Source: Oscillatoriales cyanobacterium M59_W2019_021 (GTDB lineage Bacteria; Cyanobacteriota; Cyanobacteriia; Cyanobacteriales; Geitlerinemataceae). Taken from it: 42,625 bases of DNA. The position numbers and the translations under genes are program-made. The stretch is from positions 1-42,625 of the forward strand of contig DVED01000006.1 of assembly GCA_015295945.1 (NCBI GenBank). Reading direction: 5' to 3'. The notes below the pieces were generated by a model. That model was given only the letters and a program-made list of their open reading frames with translations. It made no database searches and was not told the DNA's origin. This document shows positions 8,947-18,573 of the stretch, in pieces; the first letter of the stretch is position 1; each line of letters starts with the position of its first letter.

Positions 8947-9391
8947 CCAGCAATTCGTTGTTGTACAATACCATCGTCGTGCTGGTATTTTCCTCGAAAC
9001 CGATGCGTTCGTAGAAGCGCTGTTGGCGCGTCGTCATCAAATAAATCCGTTCGACGCGGTTCAAACGGGGATGGCTGACGAGAGTTTCCACCAGTTTGCG
9101 CCCCAAACCGCAGCCTTGATAGTCCGGATGGATGACCACATCCCAGATGGTGGCGCGATAGATGCAGTCGGAGGTTGCCCGCGCGAAGCCAATTAAACGG
9201 GAACCATCCCAAACGGTAATAATCGGGTTGCTGTTGGCAATGGCGATCGCCCAATCCTCAATTTGACGGTCTCGCGCCCAAAATGCACCGACTTGAAACA
9301 GCGATTGAATTTGATATAAGTCAATTTGGGGTTGACGATCGTCCGGTAAGGCAGTGTCGTGTACGCAAAAGCGAATATGACTGCAATTCAT
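8891..9391 (-). CDS. GNAT acetyltransferase, Ycf52-like
   Basis: From ATG 9391 this gives 166 residues. The fold is clear: TVWDGSRLIGFARATSD, then ATIWDVVIHPDYQGCGLGRK (acetyl-CoA loop Q-x-x-G-x-G), then LMTTRQQRFYERIGF near the end. The GFARATSD...ATIWDVVVxPxxQG signature is that of the Ycf52/NSI-like GNAT proteins of cyanobacteria and plastids; the substrate here is unknown. The frame is open to 9457 but the longer N-terminus is not family-like. The 3' end overlaps the histidine kinase gene by 56 bp on the other strand. Confidence 0.85.
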   Translation of the reverse strand: MNCSHIRFCVHDTALPDDRQPQIDLYQIQSLFQVGAFWARDRQIEDWAIAIANSNPIITVWDGSRLIGFARATSDCIYRATIWDVVIHPDYQGCGLGRKLVETLVSHPRLNRVERIYLMTTRQQRFYERIGFEENTSTTMVLYNNELLVTQEIDRQLPLVASIESE

Positions 9392-9672
9392 TAGGGTGTT
9401 GTCCTCCTCGTGCCACCCGAATCTCTGTCGGGTTAATTGATAGTGGTCAGCTCGCACTGTTTAAAGTAATGTTGCCGATCTTAACCAGATCTGATGGCTT
9501 TGTGGTAGCGGGTCTCGATCACTTTACGATCGTTCCTTAACAGACATCGTCCCTTCCCAATCCAGCAAAGCCTTATCCGGCATGGGCGCGATCGACCGCA
9601 CCGGAAACCCATCGATTGCCCCCGATCGTCAAGAGATTTATATATAACAACTAAGCGATAGCAGCTCGTGTA

Positions 9673-9740
9673 GGTGGGCAGGGGCGGCGCTCTCATGAGG
9701 ATATCCCCCAGGCAAGATCGTCAATCCGCCCTTGCCCACC
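9673..9740 (+). repeat. MITE-like element, intact copy
   Basis: This 68-bp element starts GGTGGGCAGGGGCGG and ends CCGCCCTTGCCCACC. The two 15-base ends are inverted repeats matching at 14 positions. The interior contains CTCATGAGGATATCCCCC. A partial copy on the other strand is at 5418-5475. It is too short to encode anything; mobilisation in trans by a transposase is inferred. Confidence 0.75.
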
Positions 9741-9831
9741 GCGTTTTCGGGAGGTAAAGCGTTCTTAATAAAGACTTTATAAATGCTATCTTAGGACACA
9801 GGTCTAGTGCTAAGCGCATTAGGACAGTTTT

Positions 9832-9883
9832 GTAGGGGCAAAGCATTTGCTCGACCATCTCGATCGAGAAATGCTTCGCCCTC
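9832..9883 (+). repeat. Interspersed repeat family B, copy 2
   Basis: It begins GTAGGGGCAAAGCATTTG and ends GAAATGCTTCGCCCTC. AAGCATTTGCTCGA (9841-9854) can pair with TCGAGAAATGCTT (9864-9876) with one bulge, giving a long hairpin. A degraded copy is at 1989-2054. Confidence 0.6.
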
Positions 9884-9959
9884 CGACAGTTTGAAAACAC
9901 ACCCTAGGACTGAATCTTTTCCTCCAGATGTCTAATAGCTGACAGCCGATCGCGATCCC

Positions 9960-10799
9960 TTAAAACGCCACAAACGCCCCACTCAAATCCGCTGGAGTAG
10001 CATTAAACACCGCACCGAGTTCTTGAGGACCGACACCGGGCGTATTCACCGAAATCAGCGTCCCCGTGACGATGCCATCGCCATTGGGATCGACATCGAC
10101 TCCCGTCGCTTGCTGCAAAAGTTGTCGCACCAGTGCCGGAGTTAATAGAGAGGCAAATTCCGGGGGAACTAAGCCACTGTTATTAGCAATCAGTTCTTGG
10201 AGGGAGACGTTTTGTGCGGTCAAAATCAGATCGGCTTCGGTAATTGTTCCCGTCAACCCGATACGATCGCCCCCTGCGCGATCGAAATCCAAAATCGCAT
10301 CCGCTTCCGCCGTCCCTAAATGCGACGTATTCAGAACGAACAAATCACCCCCGGCATTGCCTGCCAGCAGATCGGATGCCAGATCGCCAATGAGGGTATC
10401 GCTTCCTTCTCCCCCAACTAGGAGATCCGTTTCCTGACCCCCGAACATCAGATCGTTGCCTGCATCGCCGTAAAGCAAATCTTGTCCCTTATTCCCGAAG
10501 ATCGCGTCGTTGCCGTCCCCTCCTCGGAGAACGTCTTGGTCTTGACCTCCAGCAAGGGTATCGTCGCCGCCATTTCCGGAAATCGTATCGTTTCCGGCAT
10601 TGCCGAAGTAGATGCGGCTACCCCCGTCATCGTTAGCCGTATCGTTCCCTGCTAGCAGCGCGATCGCATCAACTCCCGGCGAATTGCTCAAAATCAACGC
10701 TTGGTCTGCGGGCAGATTGGCAGAGTTCAAGAAATCGTCAGCCGGGGTCATCAGCCCGAAATCGTAGTCGGCTGCCGGAATTACACTGGAAAATGTCAC
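9960..10799 (-). CDS. RTX calcium-binding protein
   Basis: A 279-residue protein with about ten glycine-rich nonapeptide repeats (GGxGxDxxx type) at residues about 66-155, for example GNAGNDTIS, GGDGNDAIF and GDAGNDLMF. These form a calcium-binding parallel beta roll. The C-terminal third (DAILDFDRAGGDRIGL onward) is typical of RTX tails, followed by a segment reading DVDPNGDGIVTGT. There is no Sec signal peptide, which fits type I secretion through an ABC exporter not present here. The likely place of action is the cell surface or medium; the biological role is unknown. It lies downstream of the haemagglutinin-CHAT gene on the same strand, about 200 bp apart. Confidence 0.9.
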   Translation of the reverse strand: MTFSSVIPAADYDFGLMTPADDFLNSANLPADQALILSNSPGVDAIALLAGNDTANDDGGSRIYFGNAGNDTISGNGGDDTLAGGQDQDVLRGGDGNDAIFGNKGQDLLYGDAGNDLMFGGQETDLLVGGEGSDTLIGDLASDLLAGNAGGDLFVLNTSHLGTAEADAILDFDRAGGDRIGLTGTITEADLILTAQNVSLQELIANNSGLVPPEFASLLTPALVRQLLQQATGVDVDPNGDGIVTGTLISVNTPGVGPQELGAVFNATPADLSGAFVAF

Positions 10800-10881
10800 G
10801 AGAAACCTCCGCGTTTTTCTATAATCTCGATTCAGTCGAACGTTAAGCGATGATGCACTCCTAACTTATTGTGTCATTAGT

Positions 10882-10939
10882 TGTTTGGGGTTTGGGGTTT
10901 GTGAGTAGGTAGGGTGTGTTGAGGGACGAAACGCACCAT
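10882..10939. repeat. GGGGTTT heptamers and repeat family A, copy 2
   Basis: Tandem TTTGGGG units (about 10882-10902) run directly into GGTAGGGTGTGTTGAGGGAC...ACGCACCAT (10908-10939), which differs from copy 1 at one base over their shared length. The same heptamer type occurs near 18451-18466 and at 25092-25114. Confidence 0.7.
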
Positions 10940-11011
10940 GATGGTTAGTTGTTCTCTCCCCCTGCCTCCCCTGCTCAAGAAAGCTCCCCCATCTCCCCCT
11001 GCATCTTCCAC

Positions 11012-14000
11012 TCACCACGGACTGCCAACGAGCGTAAAAGCCGACCAGTAGTAGGGATGGGATAAATCCGTGTCGGGGACATCGGCTAATTCCAAGGGGA
11101 GGTTGATCGTCTCTTGGGTGCCGATCAGTTGACCGTCGTGCAGGCGAACTCGTCCGGATAACATCGAGATCTGGGCTTGGCGGAGGGCTTCGGCTTTGCC
11201 CAAGCTAGCGTGTTGGTAGAGTTGTTGGTAAAATTCGCTCATCAATCCCAGAGTGCCGCGATCGCTGACGTCCCACAAACTCGCCAGTGCAGTTCTCACC
11301 CCAGCTTGAACGGCGAGTCCGGCAAAACCCAACTCGGCAGTGTCGTCGCCCACTGCCGTGCGACAGGCACTCAAGACCAGTAATTCGACGGGGGGTTCGC
11401 GCCAGTTGAGCTCCCGCAGCCGATCGAGTCCGAGCTTCCCGTTCCACAGTTGGATGTAGGAATTACTAGGGGCTCCCGGTAGAAATTCGGCGTGGGTTGC
11501 CAAGTGGATAATGCTATAAGGATACTCGTCCCGCGCGGCTTTGAGGGTCTCGAGGGTAAAGGCAGAGTTGAGAAACACCGTACCAGGCCAAGTTCCCGGC
11601 ATGGGTTGTTCGTTCGACTTGCTCGCAGTGCCCACGATCGCTCCGAGTTCCAGGGGAACGGCGGGTAAGGGCGATCGATCAGGAAATTCGGCGATTCCCA
11701 TTGCCAGCACCCGCGCCCGATCGAGGGGTTGAGAGTCGGTATCGGTGAGGTTGAGGCTGGGAACCAAGGCGAAGCGGTATTTTTCGACCAAAAATTGCTT
11801 CCCGTCGTGCAGGGCAGCCATCGGCATCGCTCGCAATCCGGCATCGAGGGAGAACAGCAACGTCTTGGCGCCTATACGCTCTAAATCCGCCTCGATCGGC
11901 GCGATTAACCATTGGTAAAGCTGTTGGGCGTCGGCGAGGTAATCGTCACTATCTCGCTTGCGGGGACTGGTGACATTGAGCCTCAAGTTCCGCAGCACCG
12001 GAACGAAGCGATCGGGGGTGACTTCGGTGACGCTGTGGTAAATCGGAGTCCCGGTGGGAGGAAGGGCAATCAAATCGAGACGATCGCGACGGAAGAAGAC
12101 GTAAATGGCAACGGAAGTTTGACCGGTTCGGGCTTCGAGAGCTTGCAGTTGTTTTTGTAATTGCGAGGTCGAAGATAGGTTTGCCCGAAAATCTTGCCCG
12201 ATATAAGCCCCCAATTCGAGAGAATGCAAACCATCGAGCAGTTCGATCGCCGTATCCACATCCCCCGCATCTAGGTAGTCTTCTACCTCCACGCGGATTG
12301 CTGGGAGCGAGACTTCCCCGAGCCTCACCTCTTGCAGGGCTTCGCGATCGACATCGGAGACAGAGACAGGCGAATTATCCGACGGGCGATCGACAGAATT
12401 CTCTTCAGGTTTTTCCTCAAGCATCGATACGTTTAAAATCGGGTCGTCCGATAATACCGATCTCTCCCCTTCGGACTCTGGGTTTGACTCCGTGCGAATG
12501 GGATTATTTTGCCAGTCGATCGCTCCGCGACTCCAAAGGAGTATCGCGCTCCTTGAGGTCAAACTTCTTTGAAGCTCGGGCGTGGGTGACGGCGTCGGTT
12601 CCGGCGTGGGTGACGGCGTCGGATTCGGCGTGGGTGACGGGGTCGGATTCGGCGTGGGTGACGGGGTCGGTTCCGGCGTGGGTGACGGCGTGGGTGACGG
12701 GGTCGGATTCGGCGTGGGTGACGGGGTCGGATTCGGCGTGGGTTCAGGTGTGGGTTCGGGCGTCGGATTTGGCGTGGGTTCGGGCGTGGGTGACGGGGTC
12801 GGTGACGGGGTCGGATTCGGCGTCGGATTCGGCGTGGGTGACGGGGTCGGTGACGGCGTCGGATTCGGCGTCGGATTCGGCGTGGGTTCCGGAGTCGGTT
12901 CCGGCGTCGGTTCCGGCGTCGGTTCCGGCGTCGGGTCTGCCGCTCCCGGCATGATGCCGATCTGTCCTTGCTCGAAGGTCGCGTCCGGCACGTTGTAAAT
13001 AACCGTCGTCGGTTCGATCGTCCCGGCGATCGTCCCATCGGTAATTGCCCCTAGCGTTCCGTTCGCAGAGGCATCGCCAATGGTAAACGGAAATAACCCA
13101 CCGTGGGAGAGGTCGATCGTGCCGCTGCTATTGCCGCCTCCCGTGGCAAGACTCGCCAGTACCCCATTGTTTGCCAAGAACGTTCCTGTCAGGCGAATAT
13201 TTCCACTGGCACTGTCCAAGGTGACATTGCCTCCAGCGGTAATTCCTTCAGCATTAATCAACGGTAAGATAATGCCATTGGGGGCGCGGAGGGTAACATC
13301 TCCAGCAGCCGAGGGATCGTTGGAGTTCCCGTCGGTAAACGTCGTGATCCTGCCCGTAGCAATGTGATCGCCCGCAATCACCTCAAGGGTTCCACCATTC
13401 CCTGCATTGGCAATCGCGCGAGATTCCGCCAGCAAGTCCCCTGTCGTAATGCTGCCGTTGAGGGCGCGCAGAGACAGCGTTCCGGCATCCCCGGCCACTT
13501 GACCGCCTGCGGAGGAAACATCTAATCGATCGCCGACAAAGATATTGCCATTGGTAGATTCGATGTCGATCGACCCGCCATCGTCGGCTAAACCGCTGGG
13601 TGTGGAACTAGAGGAGAGAACCTCTCCAGTAATGTTAATATTGCCTGCCGCTCGAACGTCGATCGCCCCCGGTAAATTCCCATTCTGCGTATCGGCTAAT
13701 AACTGACCGCTGTCAATCGTTCCCCCCGTTGCCATCAAGCTAATCGCACCCGCGTCCAGGTTGCTATTGAGAACCAGCGATCGCGTATCGATGTTGCCCA
13801 CCGTCAGGTTAAATCCCCAAATCTCGAGATCTCGACCCGGCGCCACGATCGATTGGGTCGGGTCCATGGAAAAATCCCCTTCTCCATCACCATCTACATC
13901 GGCGGTAAACCGGATCGACCCCCCACCGGGTAAAAAATTCAAAGAAACGCCGTCTGCAATTTGAATATCATTATTGGCAGTCAGAATCACGTTTCCCGTT

Positions 14001-15445
14001 TGGGACTCGAGGATGCCAGCATTAATCGTAATGTCGTCTCCGGCAAAATCCTCGCTCATCACCTCCGGGAGGAAGGTTTCCACCCCAACGGGATCGCTAG
14101 CGCCGTCAGAGATGGTAATATTCTCCGGATCGAGTAGTAGCGTTCCCGCCGCGCCTTGGGTTGCCCCCACATCCACCCAACCGTCAAAGATTAAATTCTG
14201 CTTCCCCGAAACTTCGACAAATCCGCCATTTTGCCCCCCAATACCTGGAGCCAAACCGCCTCGAGCGCCGATCGTGCCGAAAAACCCCGTCGTATCCGTC
14301 GCCCAAACGATAATTCTACCGCCATTGCCGCGATCGAGAGCATCGGCAACAATCTGGGTTTGGCGATCGACGATCGTCCGTTGTGCTTGGGGAAGCGTTC
14401 CCCCGCCTTGGTATTCCCCGCCGATCCAAATATTGCCGCCTCCCGTCACTCCAGAAGCATCCACCCGCGCCCCTAACAGGGCAATGCGATCGCCCAGCAG
14501 TTGAATCTGAGGCGTCCCACCCGCACCTCGATCGGCCGTCTCGATGGTGCCGCTTACCAGCAAGGTTCCCGTGGTGGGTTCCACCTGCAATCCCGAACCC
14601 ACTAAACTCACCGTCCCGTCGGTATGCACGACTAACTGGCTGTCTTGTCCGCGATCGCCGCCTCCTGCGAGCAATTCGGGCAGCGACAGCGGGGCGATTC
14701 CAGTTCCTTGCGGTACGCTCGCCTCCAAACTGAGGACGTGTCCGGCGGCACTCAGTCGCACTAAATTGTCCCCCGGAACTGCCGTCAAAGTCAGCGATCC
14801 GCCTTCTGCGGACAAGTCTCCGGTATTGACGACCACCCCCCCAACTAAGCCGAGATGCCTCCCCTCACCGACGCTTAAATTTCCTTCGTTGACGATCGCT
14901 CCGGTTTCTCCGTCGAAGCGCAACGCATTGGGATTGCCGAGAAGTGTCCCCCAGGAATTATTGTCCGTTGCCGACATCGAGCCCCCCTCAAACCCGATAC
15001 CCGTAGCGGTGGTCGCGGTAAAGTCGGCGGGAACGTTCAAGCTGGCATCGGCACCGAAGAAAATCCCGGCGGGGTTGAGCAGGTAGAGATTTGCCGAACT
15101 TCCCGTCACCGAGAGCGTGCCGTTAATCCAAGACGCATTGCCACCGACGACGCGACCGAAAATATTTTGAGTTTGCGGTGCACTCAAAAAGTTGGCGATT
15201 TCTCCGGAGTCCAGACCGAATTCTTGGAAGCTATGGAATAGGTTCGCGCCATCGCTCGACTGTTGACCGCCGGTGATGTCGAAGCGGTTTCCGGTGGGGA
15301 CGACTTGGGTTTGAGTCCCGTCGTTGGCAGGGACGATCGATTGAGCGAGGACGGTGGAGGCGGACAGCGCACCGAGGGCGATCGAGCATACCAGTGGAGA
15401 ACACAGCAGACCGATCAAGCGCAAGGAAGTGTTCGGGAAGATCAT
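11012..15445 (-). CDS. Haemagglutinin (TPS) and CHAT-protease fusion protein
   Basis: A 1477-residue multidomain protein. Residues 1-35 form a Sec signal peptide ending STVLAQ. Residues about 36-300 are a filamentous-haemagglutinin secretion (TPS) domain, with features such as [13 protein letters not shown] and [20 protein letters not shown] long beta-helix region follows to about 830, then a Pro-Thr repeat spacer (about 836-956), a helical linker, and a C-terminal CHAT protease domain. The catalytic pair is intact: His1318 in HLATHAEF and Cys1361 in LSACRTAVG. The TPS domain implies export through a TpsB pore, which is not in this window. CHAT domains are caspase-like cysteine proteases. I start at ATG 15445 because it directly precedes the signal peptide; a GTG at 15556 and ATGs at 15520 and 15499 would add an unusual leader. 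Confidence 0.88.
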   Translation of the reverse strand: MIFPNTSLRLIGLLCSPLVCSIALGALSASTVLAQSIVPANDGTQTQVVPTGNRFDITGGQQSSDGANLFHSFQEFGLDSGEIANFLSAPQTQNIFGRVVGGNASWINGTLSVTGSSANLYLLNPAGIFFGADASLNVPADFTATTATGIGFEGGSMSATDNNSWGTLLGNPNALRFDGETGAIVNEGNLSVGEGRHLGLVGGVVVNTGDLSAEGGSLTLTAVPGDNLVRLSAAGHVLSLEASVPQGTGIAPLSLPELLAGGGDRGQDSQLVVHTDGTVSLVGSGLQVEPTTGTLLVSGTIETADRGAGGTPQIQLLGDRIALLGARVDASGVTGGGNIWIGGEYQGGGTLPQAQRTIVDRQTQIVADALDRGNGGRIIVWATDTTGFFGTIGARGGLAPGIGGQNGGFVEVSGKQNLIFDGWVDVGATQGAAGTLLLDPENITISDGASDPVGVETFLPEVMSEDFAGDDITINAGILESQTGNVILTANNDIQIADGVSLNFLPGGGSIRFTADVDGDGEGDFSMDPTQSIVAPGRDLEIWGFNLTVGNIDTRSLVLNSNLDAGAISLMATGGTIDSGQLLADTQNGNLPGAIDVRAAGNINITGEVLSSSSTPSGLADDGGSIDIESTNGNIFVGDRLDVSSAGGQVAGDAGTLSLRALNGSITTGDLLAESRAIANAGNGGTLEVIAGDHIATGRITTFTDGNSNDPSAAGDVTLRAPNGIILPLINAEGITAGGNVTLDSASGNIRLTGTFLANNGVLASLATGGGNSSGTIDLSHGGLFPFTIGDASANGTLGAITDGTIAGTIEPTTVIYNVPDATFEQGQIGIMPGAADPTPEPTPEPTPEPTPEPTPNPTPNPTPSPTPSPTPNPTPNPTPSPTPSPTPEPTPNPTPEPTPEPTPNPTPSPTPNPTPSPTPSPTPEPTPSPTPNPTPSPTPNPTPSPTPEPTPSPTPELQRSLTSRSAILLWSRGAIDWQNNPIRTESNPESEGERSVLSDDPILNVSMLEEKPEENSVDRPSDNSPVSVSDVDREALQEVRLGEVSLPAIRVEVEDYLDAGDVDTAIELLDGLHSLELGAYIGQDFRANLSSTSQLQKQLQALEARTGQTSVAIYVFFRRDRLDLIALPPTGTPIYHSVTEVTPDRFVPVLRNLRLNVTSPRKRDSDDYLADAQQLYQWLIAPIEADLERIGAKTLLFSLDAGLRAMPMAALHDGKQFLVEKYRFALVPSLNLTDTDSQPLDRARVLAMGIAEFPDRSPLPAVPLELGAIVGTASKSNEQPMPGTWPGTVFLNSAFTLETLKAARDEYPYSIIHLATHAEFLPGAPSNSYIQLWNGKLGLDRLRELNWREPPVELLVLSACRTAVGDDTAELGFAGLAVQAGVRTALASLWDVSDRGTLGLMSEFYQQLYQHASLGKAEALRQAQISMLSGRVRLHDGQLIGTQETINLPLELADVPDTDLSHPYYWSAFTLVGSPW
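12576..12936 (-). repeat. Pro-Thr tandem repeat within the CHAT fusion gene
   Basis: About 120 codons made of PTP units alternating with E, N or S ([17 protein letters not shown]). At DNA level these are 6- and 12-base units such as GGCGTGGGTGAC and GGCGTCGGATTC. It forms an extended spacer between the beta-helix and the C-terminal half. Repeats of this type change length by slippage, so the copy number may vary between strains and be hard to assemble. Confidence 0.9.
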
Positions 15446-15821
15446 ATCTTTACTATCTTCTTCAGTGTTGAATCTCGATGGTGCAGTTCGGAAAACCATT
15501 CGATGCACGATCTCCCTCATTTTCGATTCGGGATCGATAAAGTTTCCGATCGTCACCTTGTAATTAGGTAGCCAGACACCTCAATCGCCTGACAAGCCGT
15601 ACGTTAAGCTGACGACACACCCGACAACCTTTCGGGCAATCTATATTTTTTACCCATCTTCTACCTCGATTCTATGGAGAAATTTTTGAACCTCTCTATT
15701 TCGATCGTAGAAATTCTGATTTTGGCGATCGAAACTATACTCGGTCTTTAAAATTTTCCTTCAGATGTCTAAATGGTAATATCAAAACATCTCGAGTGGC
15801 ACTCCTTGGGGGAATTGGGCA
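15446..15821. other. Divergent gap upstream of CHAT fusion and PRC gene
   Basis: AT-rich spacer between divergently transcribed genes. A TATACT hexamer at 15736-15741 with TTCTGA 16 bases upstream is a weak promoter candidate for the PRC-barrel gene. No coding sequence was recognised apart from a possible 5' extension of the CHAT fusion gene. Confidence 0.35.
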
Positions 15822-16589
15822 ATGAGCGAAACACCGTTAACCTATATCGATCGCCGCCAACTCATCGACAAACTCGTTCTCGATCGCACCACTGCCGAAA
15901 CGGTGGGCAAAGTCGATCGACTGTGGCTGGATCTCAACTCCCACCAAGTGGCGGGGATGACCTGTAAGTCGGGATGGTTGGGTCGCCAAAAACACACCTT
16001 TGCCTGGGGACAAATTCACGCCATCGGCGAAGATAGCCTCATCGTCAACGCTCCTGAAGGCGCCCCCTTGGAAAAACTCGAGTCGTGGGAAACCCTGGTG
16101 GGACACCAACTGTGGACTGATGGTGGCAATCGCGCCGGAACGATCGTCGATTACCGCTTCGAGATCGCCACCGGAAACGTCCTCGAGTATCTATTTACCC
16201 CGGAAGGAGGAGGGCGACTGACCGAGGGAACCTACCGACTGCCCGTTTCCGCCGTCGTCAGCGTCGGCAGCAAGCGGATTATCGCCCGAGAATCCGCCGT
16301 GCTGGACGCGCCCCAAGACGAACCCGGCGCGACCAACCTGCTTGATCGCGCTGCCGAATTCCTCAAAGAAGACTATGTTAAAACCCGCCAACATTTAGCC
16401 CAACTCCAGCAAGGCTCCCAAGAACTGAGCGATCGCCTCCAAGAAAAACTCCCCCAACTTCGTTCCGAAGACTCTCCCCCATCCGACAACGCTGCCACCT
16501 CAGACGCGGAATCCCTAGAAACAAAATCCCTACCCCCTGCGTCCCCATCGCCAAATGTGCCACTTGAAAACCCGCACGGGGAAGGGTGA
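15822..16589 (+). CDS. PRC-barrel domain protein
   Basis: A 255-residue protein with two PRC-barrel-like units at about residues 5-75 (IDRRQLIDKLVLDRTTAETV, GKVDRLWLDLNSHQVAG) and 88-160 (LVGHQLWTDGGNRAGTIVDY, then GNVLEYLFTP). The C-terminal roughly 85 residues are polar, Pro/Ser/Glu-rich and probably disordered. PRC barrels occur in the photosynthetic reaction-centre H subunit and in RimM-like proteins; stand-alone cyanobacterial members are usually placed in photosynthesis or membrane adaptation, but the role is not established here. The ATG start follows GGGGGAATTGGGCA, with no strong ribosome binding site. A 113-bp gap separates it from the DUF1400 pair. Confidence 0.85.
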   Translation: MSETPLTYIDRRQLIDKLVLDRTTAETVGKVDRLWLDLNSHQVAGMTCKSGWLGRQKHTFAWGQIHAIGEDSLIVNAPEGAPLEKLESWETLVGHQLWTDGGNRAGTIVDYRFEIATGNVLEYLFTPEGGGRLTEGTYRLPVSAVVSVGSKRIIARESAVLDAPQDEPGATNLLDRAAEFLKEDYVKTRQHLAQLQQGSQELSDRLQEKLPQLRSEDSPPSDNAATSDAESLETKSLPPASPSPNVPLENPHGEG

Positions 16590-16702
16590 GTTCAATTCAC
16601 TAAAAGTGGTATTGTACTACCCAAACCAAACAATATTTCACCCTCGCACACTCAAGGCAAGGGTGTCCGATGGGAACCGCTTCTACAAAGAGTGAACGAA
16701 TC

Positions 16703-17518
16703 ATGTCTGTACAACTACCGCAAATTTTACGGTCATTGACCCAGGGTGCTTTAACCTCTAAGCTCTTCGGTCGCTCTCTCCTTCTGGGAATCGGAGCGAG
16801 TGTATTTGGCTTCGGCTCCAGTGCTAGCGCCATCGAAACGATTATTCTTCGGTACAACACAGAAGAAGTGACCGTTACCTTAGAAGAACTCGAAAGTTTT
16901 GCTGGCGGGGCGGAAATCGAAACGATCCGCCAACTCCTCGAAGGTCGAGTTCAAGAAACTCAGGATATCGCCAGCGATATCGTCCAACTCCTGCGCGATG
17001 CCTTGGTTGAGGATATTCGGATCAGCCCGCGCATGCAAGAAAATATCACCAATTTTCTCGACAGTTCCACGGGCGAGTTTTTGCTGACCCAACTCGATCG
17101 CGTGATTAACAGCACCTCGGCTAGCACCCAAGACAGTCTCGCCGACTTACAATCTTCCGTCGAAGCTTCTATTGAAGACGACGGCTTTATCTCCGTTTTG
17201 GAACTGGTGCGTCGCTATCCCCAGGATACCGTGCGGGTCGATGCTTCCGGATTGACGGGAACGGTGAACGACGTGGCGGCATTTGTCGAAGAAATCGAAC
17301 CGGTGCTGCAAACCCTGCGCGATGTCCTGCAAGATCTCATTTGCGATTGCCCCTCGGGAGATACCAGCAGTTTGCCCCCAGACGCCCAAGCCGCCCAGTG
17401 TAACGAATCTCACAACGTTGCCCAAGGCGCAGACCCCACTGAAACTGCGGATAATTTGGCAATTGTTTCCGAAGAAACATTGCCCGAGATGGCAGCGGAT
17501 ACCGAAGTGACCCGATAA
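16703..17518 (+). CDS. DUF1400 exported protein, first of tandem pair
   Basis: From ATG 16703 this gives 271 residues. Residues 1-43 form a signal peptide ending SSASA. Then comes the DUF1400 pattern: IETIILRYNTEEVTVTLEEL, ESFAGG, a helical segment, LDSSTGEFLLTQLDRVI, and FISVLELVRRYPQDTVRVDA near residue 180. DUF1400 is a cyanobacterial domain often found in front of an alpha/beta hydrolase; here no hydrolase follows, only an acidic tail of about 50 residues. Two Cys in ICDCP match DCGT-type Cys in the neighbour. An ATG at 16670 would add 11 residues before the signal peptide. Function is unknown; periplasmic or surface location is inferred. Confidence 0.8.
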   Translation: MSVQLPQILRSLTQGALTSKLFGRSLLLGIGASVFGFGSSASAIETIILRYNTEEVTVTLEELESFAGGAEIETIRQLLEGRVQETQDIASDIVQLLRDALVEDIRISPRMQENITNFLDSSTGEFLLTQLDRVINSTSASTQDSLADLQSSVEASIEDDGFISVLELVRRYPQDTVRVDASGLTGTVNDVAAFVEEIEPVLQTLRDVLQDLICDCPSGDTSSLPPDAQAAQCNESHNVAQGADPTETADNLAIVSEETLPEMAADTEVTR

Positions 17519-17776
17519 TCGAAACGCCAGCATTTAGCCCTTAACAGTCGCTCTTCCATCGGCTCTCCCAATTGGGAACCTCTGGAGATGCCAGAACGAC
17601 TGACCGACTATCCAGTTCAGTCCGTCTGACAGCACGCGGCTAACGGCTAAATGTCGAACTCCGATCTGCGATGGCGATCGGGAAACTCTGGGAACTATCC
17701 GAACTCGATCCGGTTTCCCCCTTATATTTTCTTAATCGCGAAACTGTTTGTGCGATGTCCGATCTTCAGGTGAGCT

Positions 17777-18448
17777 ATGTCTTTTACAATTAAATCTTTT
17801 TCTCGGTGGTGCGCCCGACGTGCCGCCCAACTCGTCGGTGCGGGTGGCGCTGTGGCAATTGCGGCAGGCGTTTTCTTGCCGGGGTCTCGCGCCGTTGCTG
17901 CCGATAATATTATTTTGACCTACGGTATTTTTAACGAAACTATCTCGGTCGAGTCGTTGAGAACCCTGGTAGAAACTGGGGAAACGACGCCAACTCTGGA
18001 TTTCTTGTTCGATTTGATGAATATTACGCCCGAGGCGGCAGCGATCGCTCTCCGGCAAGATGTTCAGGTCAGCGTCCGGTTTGTGGATGATGTCCTCTAC
18101 TCTTTACCTGGTGAATTTGCCCTATTTCAAATGGGTCAAATCTTTCACAATCGGGGCAAAGTTGCCAGCATTCAAGCTTTGCGATCGGCATTTACGCTCT
18201 CGGCAAGCGAAGATAGCAATCTTACCTTATTAGAGTTTTTCGAGAACTATCCCAACTCAGATCTTTATGTCGATGGGGCGCTACTTCTGGATGTGGCATC
18301 GGAAGCGGCTGAGTTTATCGAAAAAACCGGACGCAGCCTTGCCGTTCCCATCGCCATTATCAAGGATTTACTCAATAGTGTCGTCTGCGATTGCGGAACT
18401 CAAAGTTTCAATTTCTCGGAAGAAACAGATCCCTTTGCCGTGAGGTGA
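17777..18448 (+). CDS. DUF1400 exported protein, second of tandem pair
   Basis: A 223-residue protein, clearly related to its upstream neighbour but diverged. It has a signal peptide (basic RWCARRAA, hydrophobic core, AVAA cleavage zone near residue 41), then DNIILTYGIFNETISVESLR, LPGEFALFQMGQIFHNRGK, and LTLLEFFENYPNSDLYVDG near residue 162. It ends with VVCDCGT, which aligns with ICDCPSG in the first copy. No alpha/beta hydrolase domain is attached. The 258-bp gap between the copies and the low identity suggest an old duplication with separate promoters. Function is unknown. Confidence 0.8.
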   Translation: MSFTIKSFSRWCARRAAQLVGAGGAVAIAAGVFLPGSRAVAADNIILTYGIFNETISVESLRTLVETGETTPTLDFLFDLMNITPEAAAIALRQDVQVSVRFVDDVLYSLPGEFALFQMGQIFHNRGKVASIQALRSAFTLSASEDSNLTLLEFFENYPNSDLYVDGALLLDVASEAAEFIEKTGRSLAVPIAIIKDLLNSVVCDCGTQSFNFSEETDPFAVR

Positions 18449-18573
18449 TTTGGGATTTGGGGTTTGTGGGGGAGAACATTTGGGTAAATAATTTTTCGTT
18501 TTGACCGTGAAGTTATTGCCCTCATGCTTCACTCCTACTCTATTGAATACAATTTAATTTCAGAAAAACGGGC

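Larger units (their letters stand above)
9392..9959. other. Repeat-rich intergenic stretch
   Basis: No gene was recognised. It holds the MITE-like element (9673-9740) and a family B repeat (9832-9883). A short minus-strand frame around 9533-9630 reads GFPVRSIAPMPDKALLDWEG, which looks protein-like, but it has no start and no recognisable family. Confidence 0.5.

Noticed and set aside
12576-12936. Regular repeats resembling a CRISPR array
   Set aside because: Units are 6-12 bases, have no unique spacers, and keep an open reading frame coding Pro-Thr; no cas genes are present.
12181-12998. Long plus-strand open frames opposite the Pro-Thr repeat (one Gly-Val-rich)
   Set aside because: They are complements of the Pro-Thr codon repeat and have only repeat composition; the minus-strand gene has clear domains on both sides.
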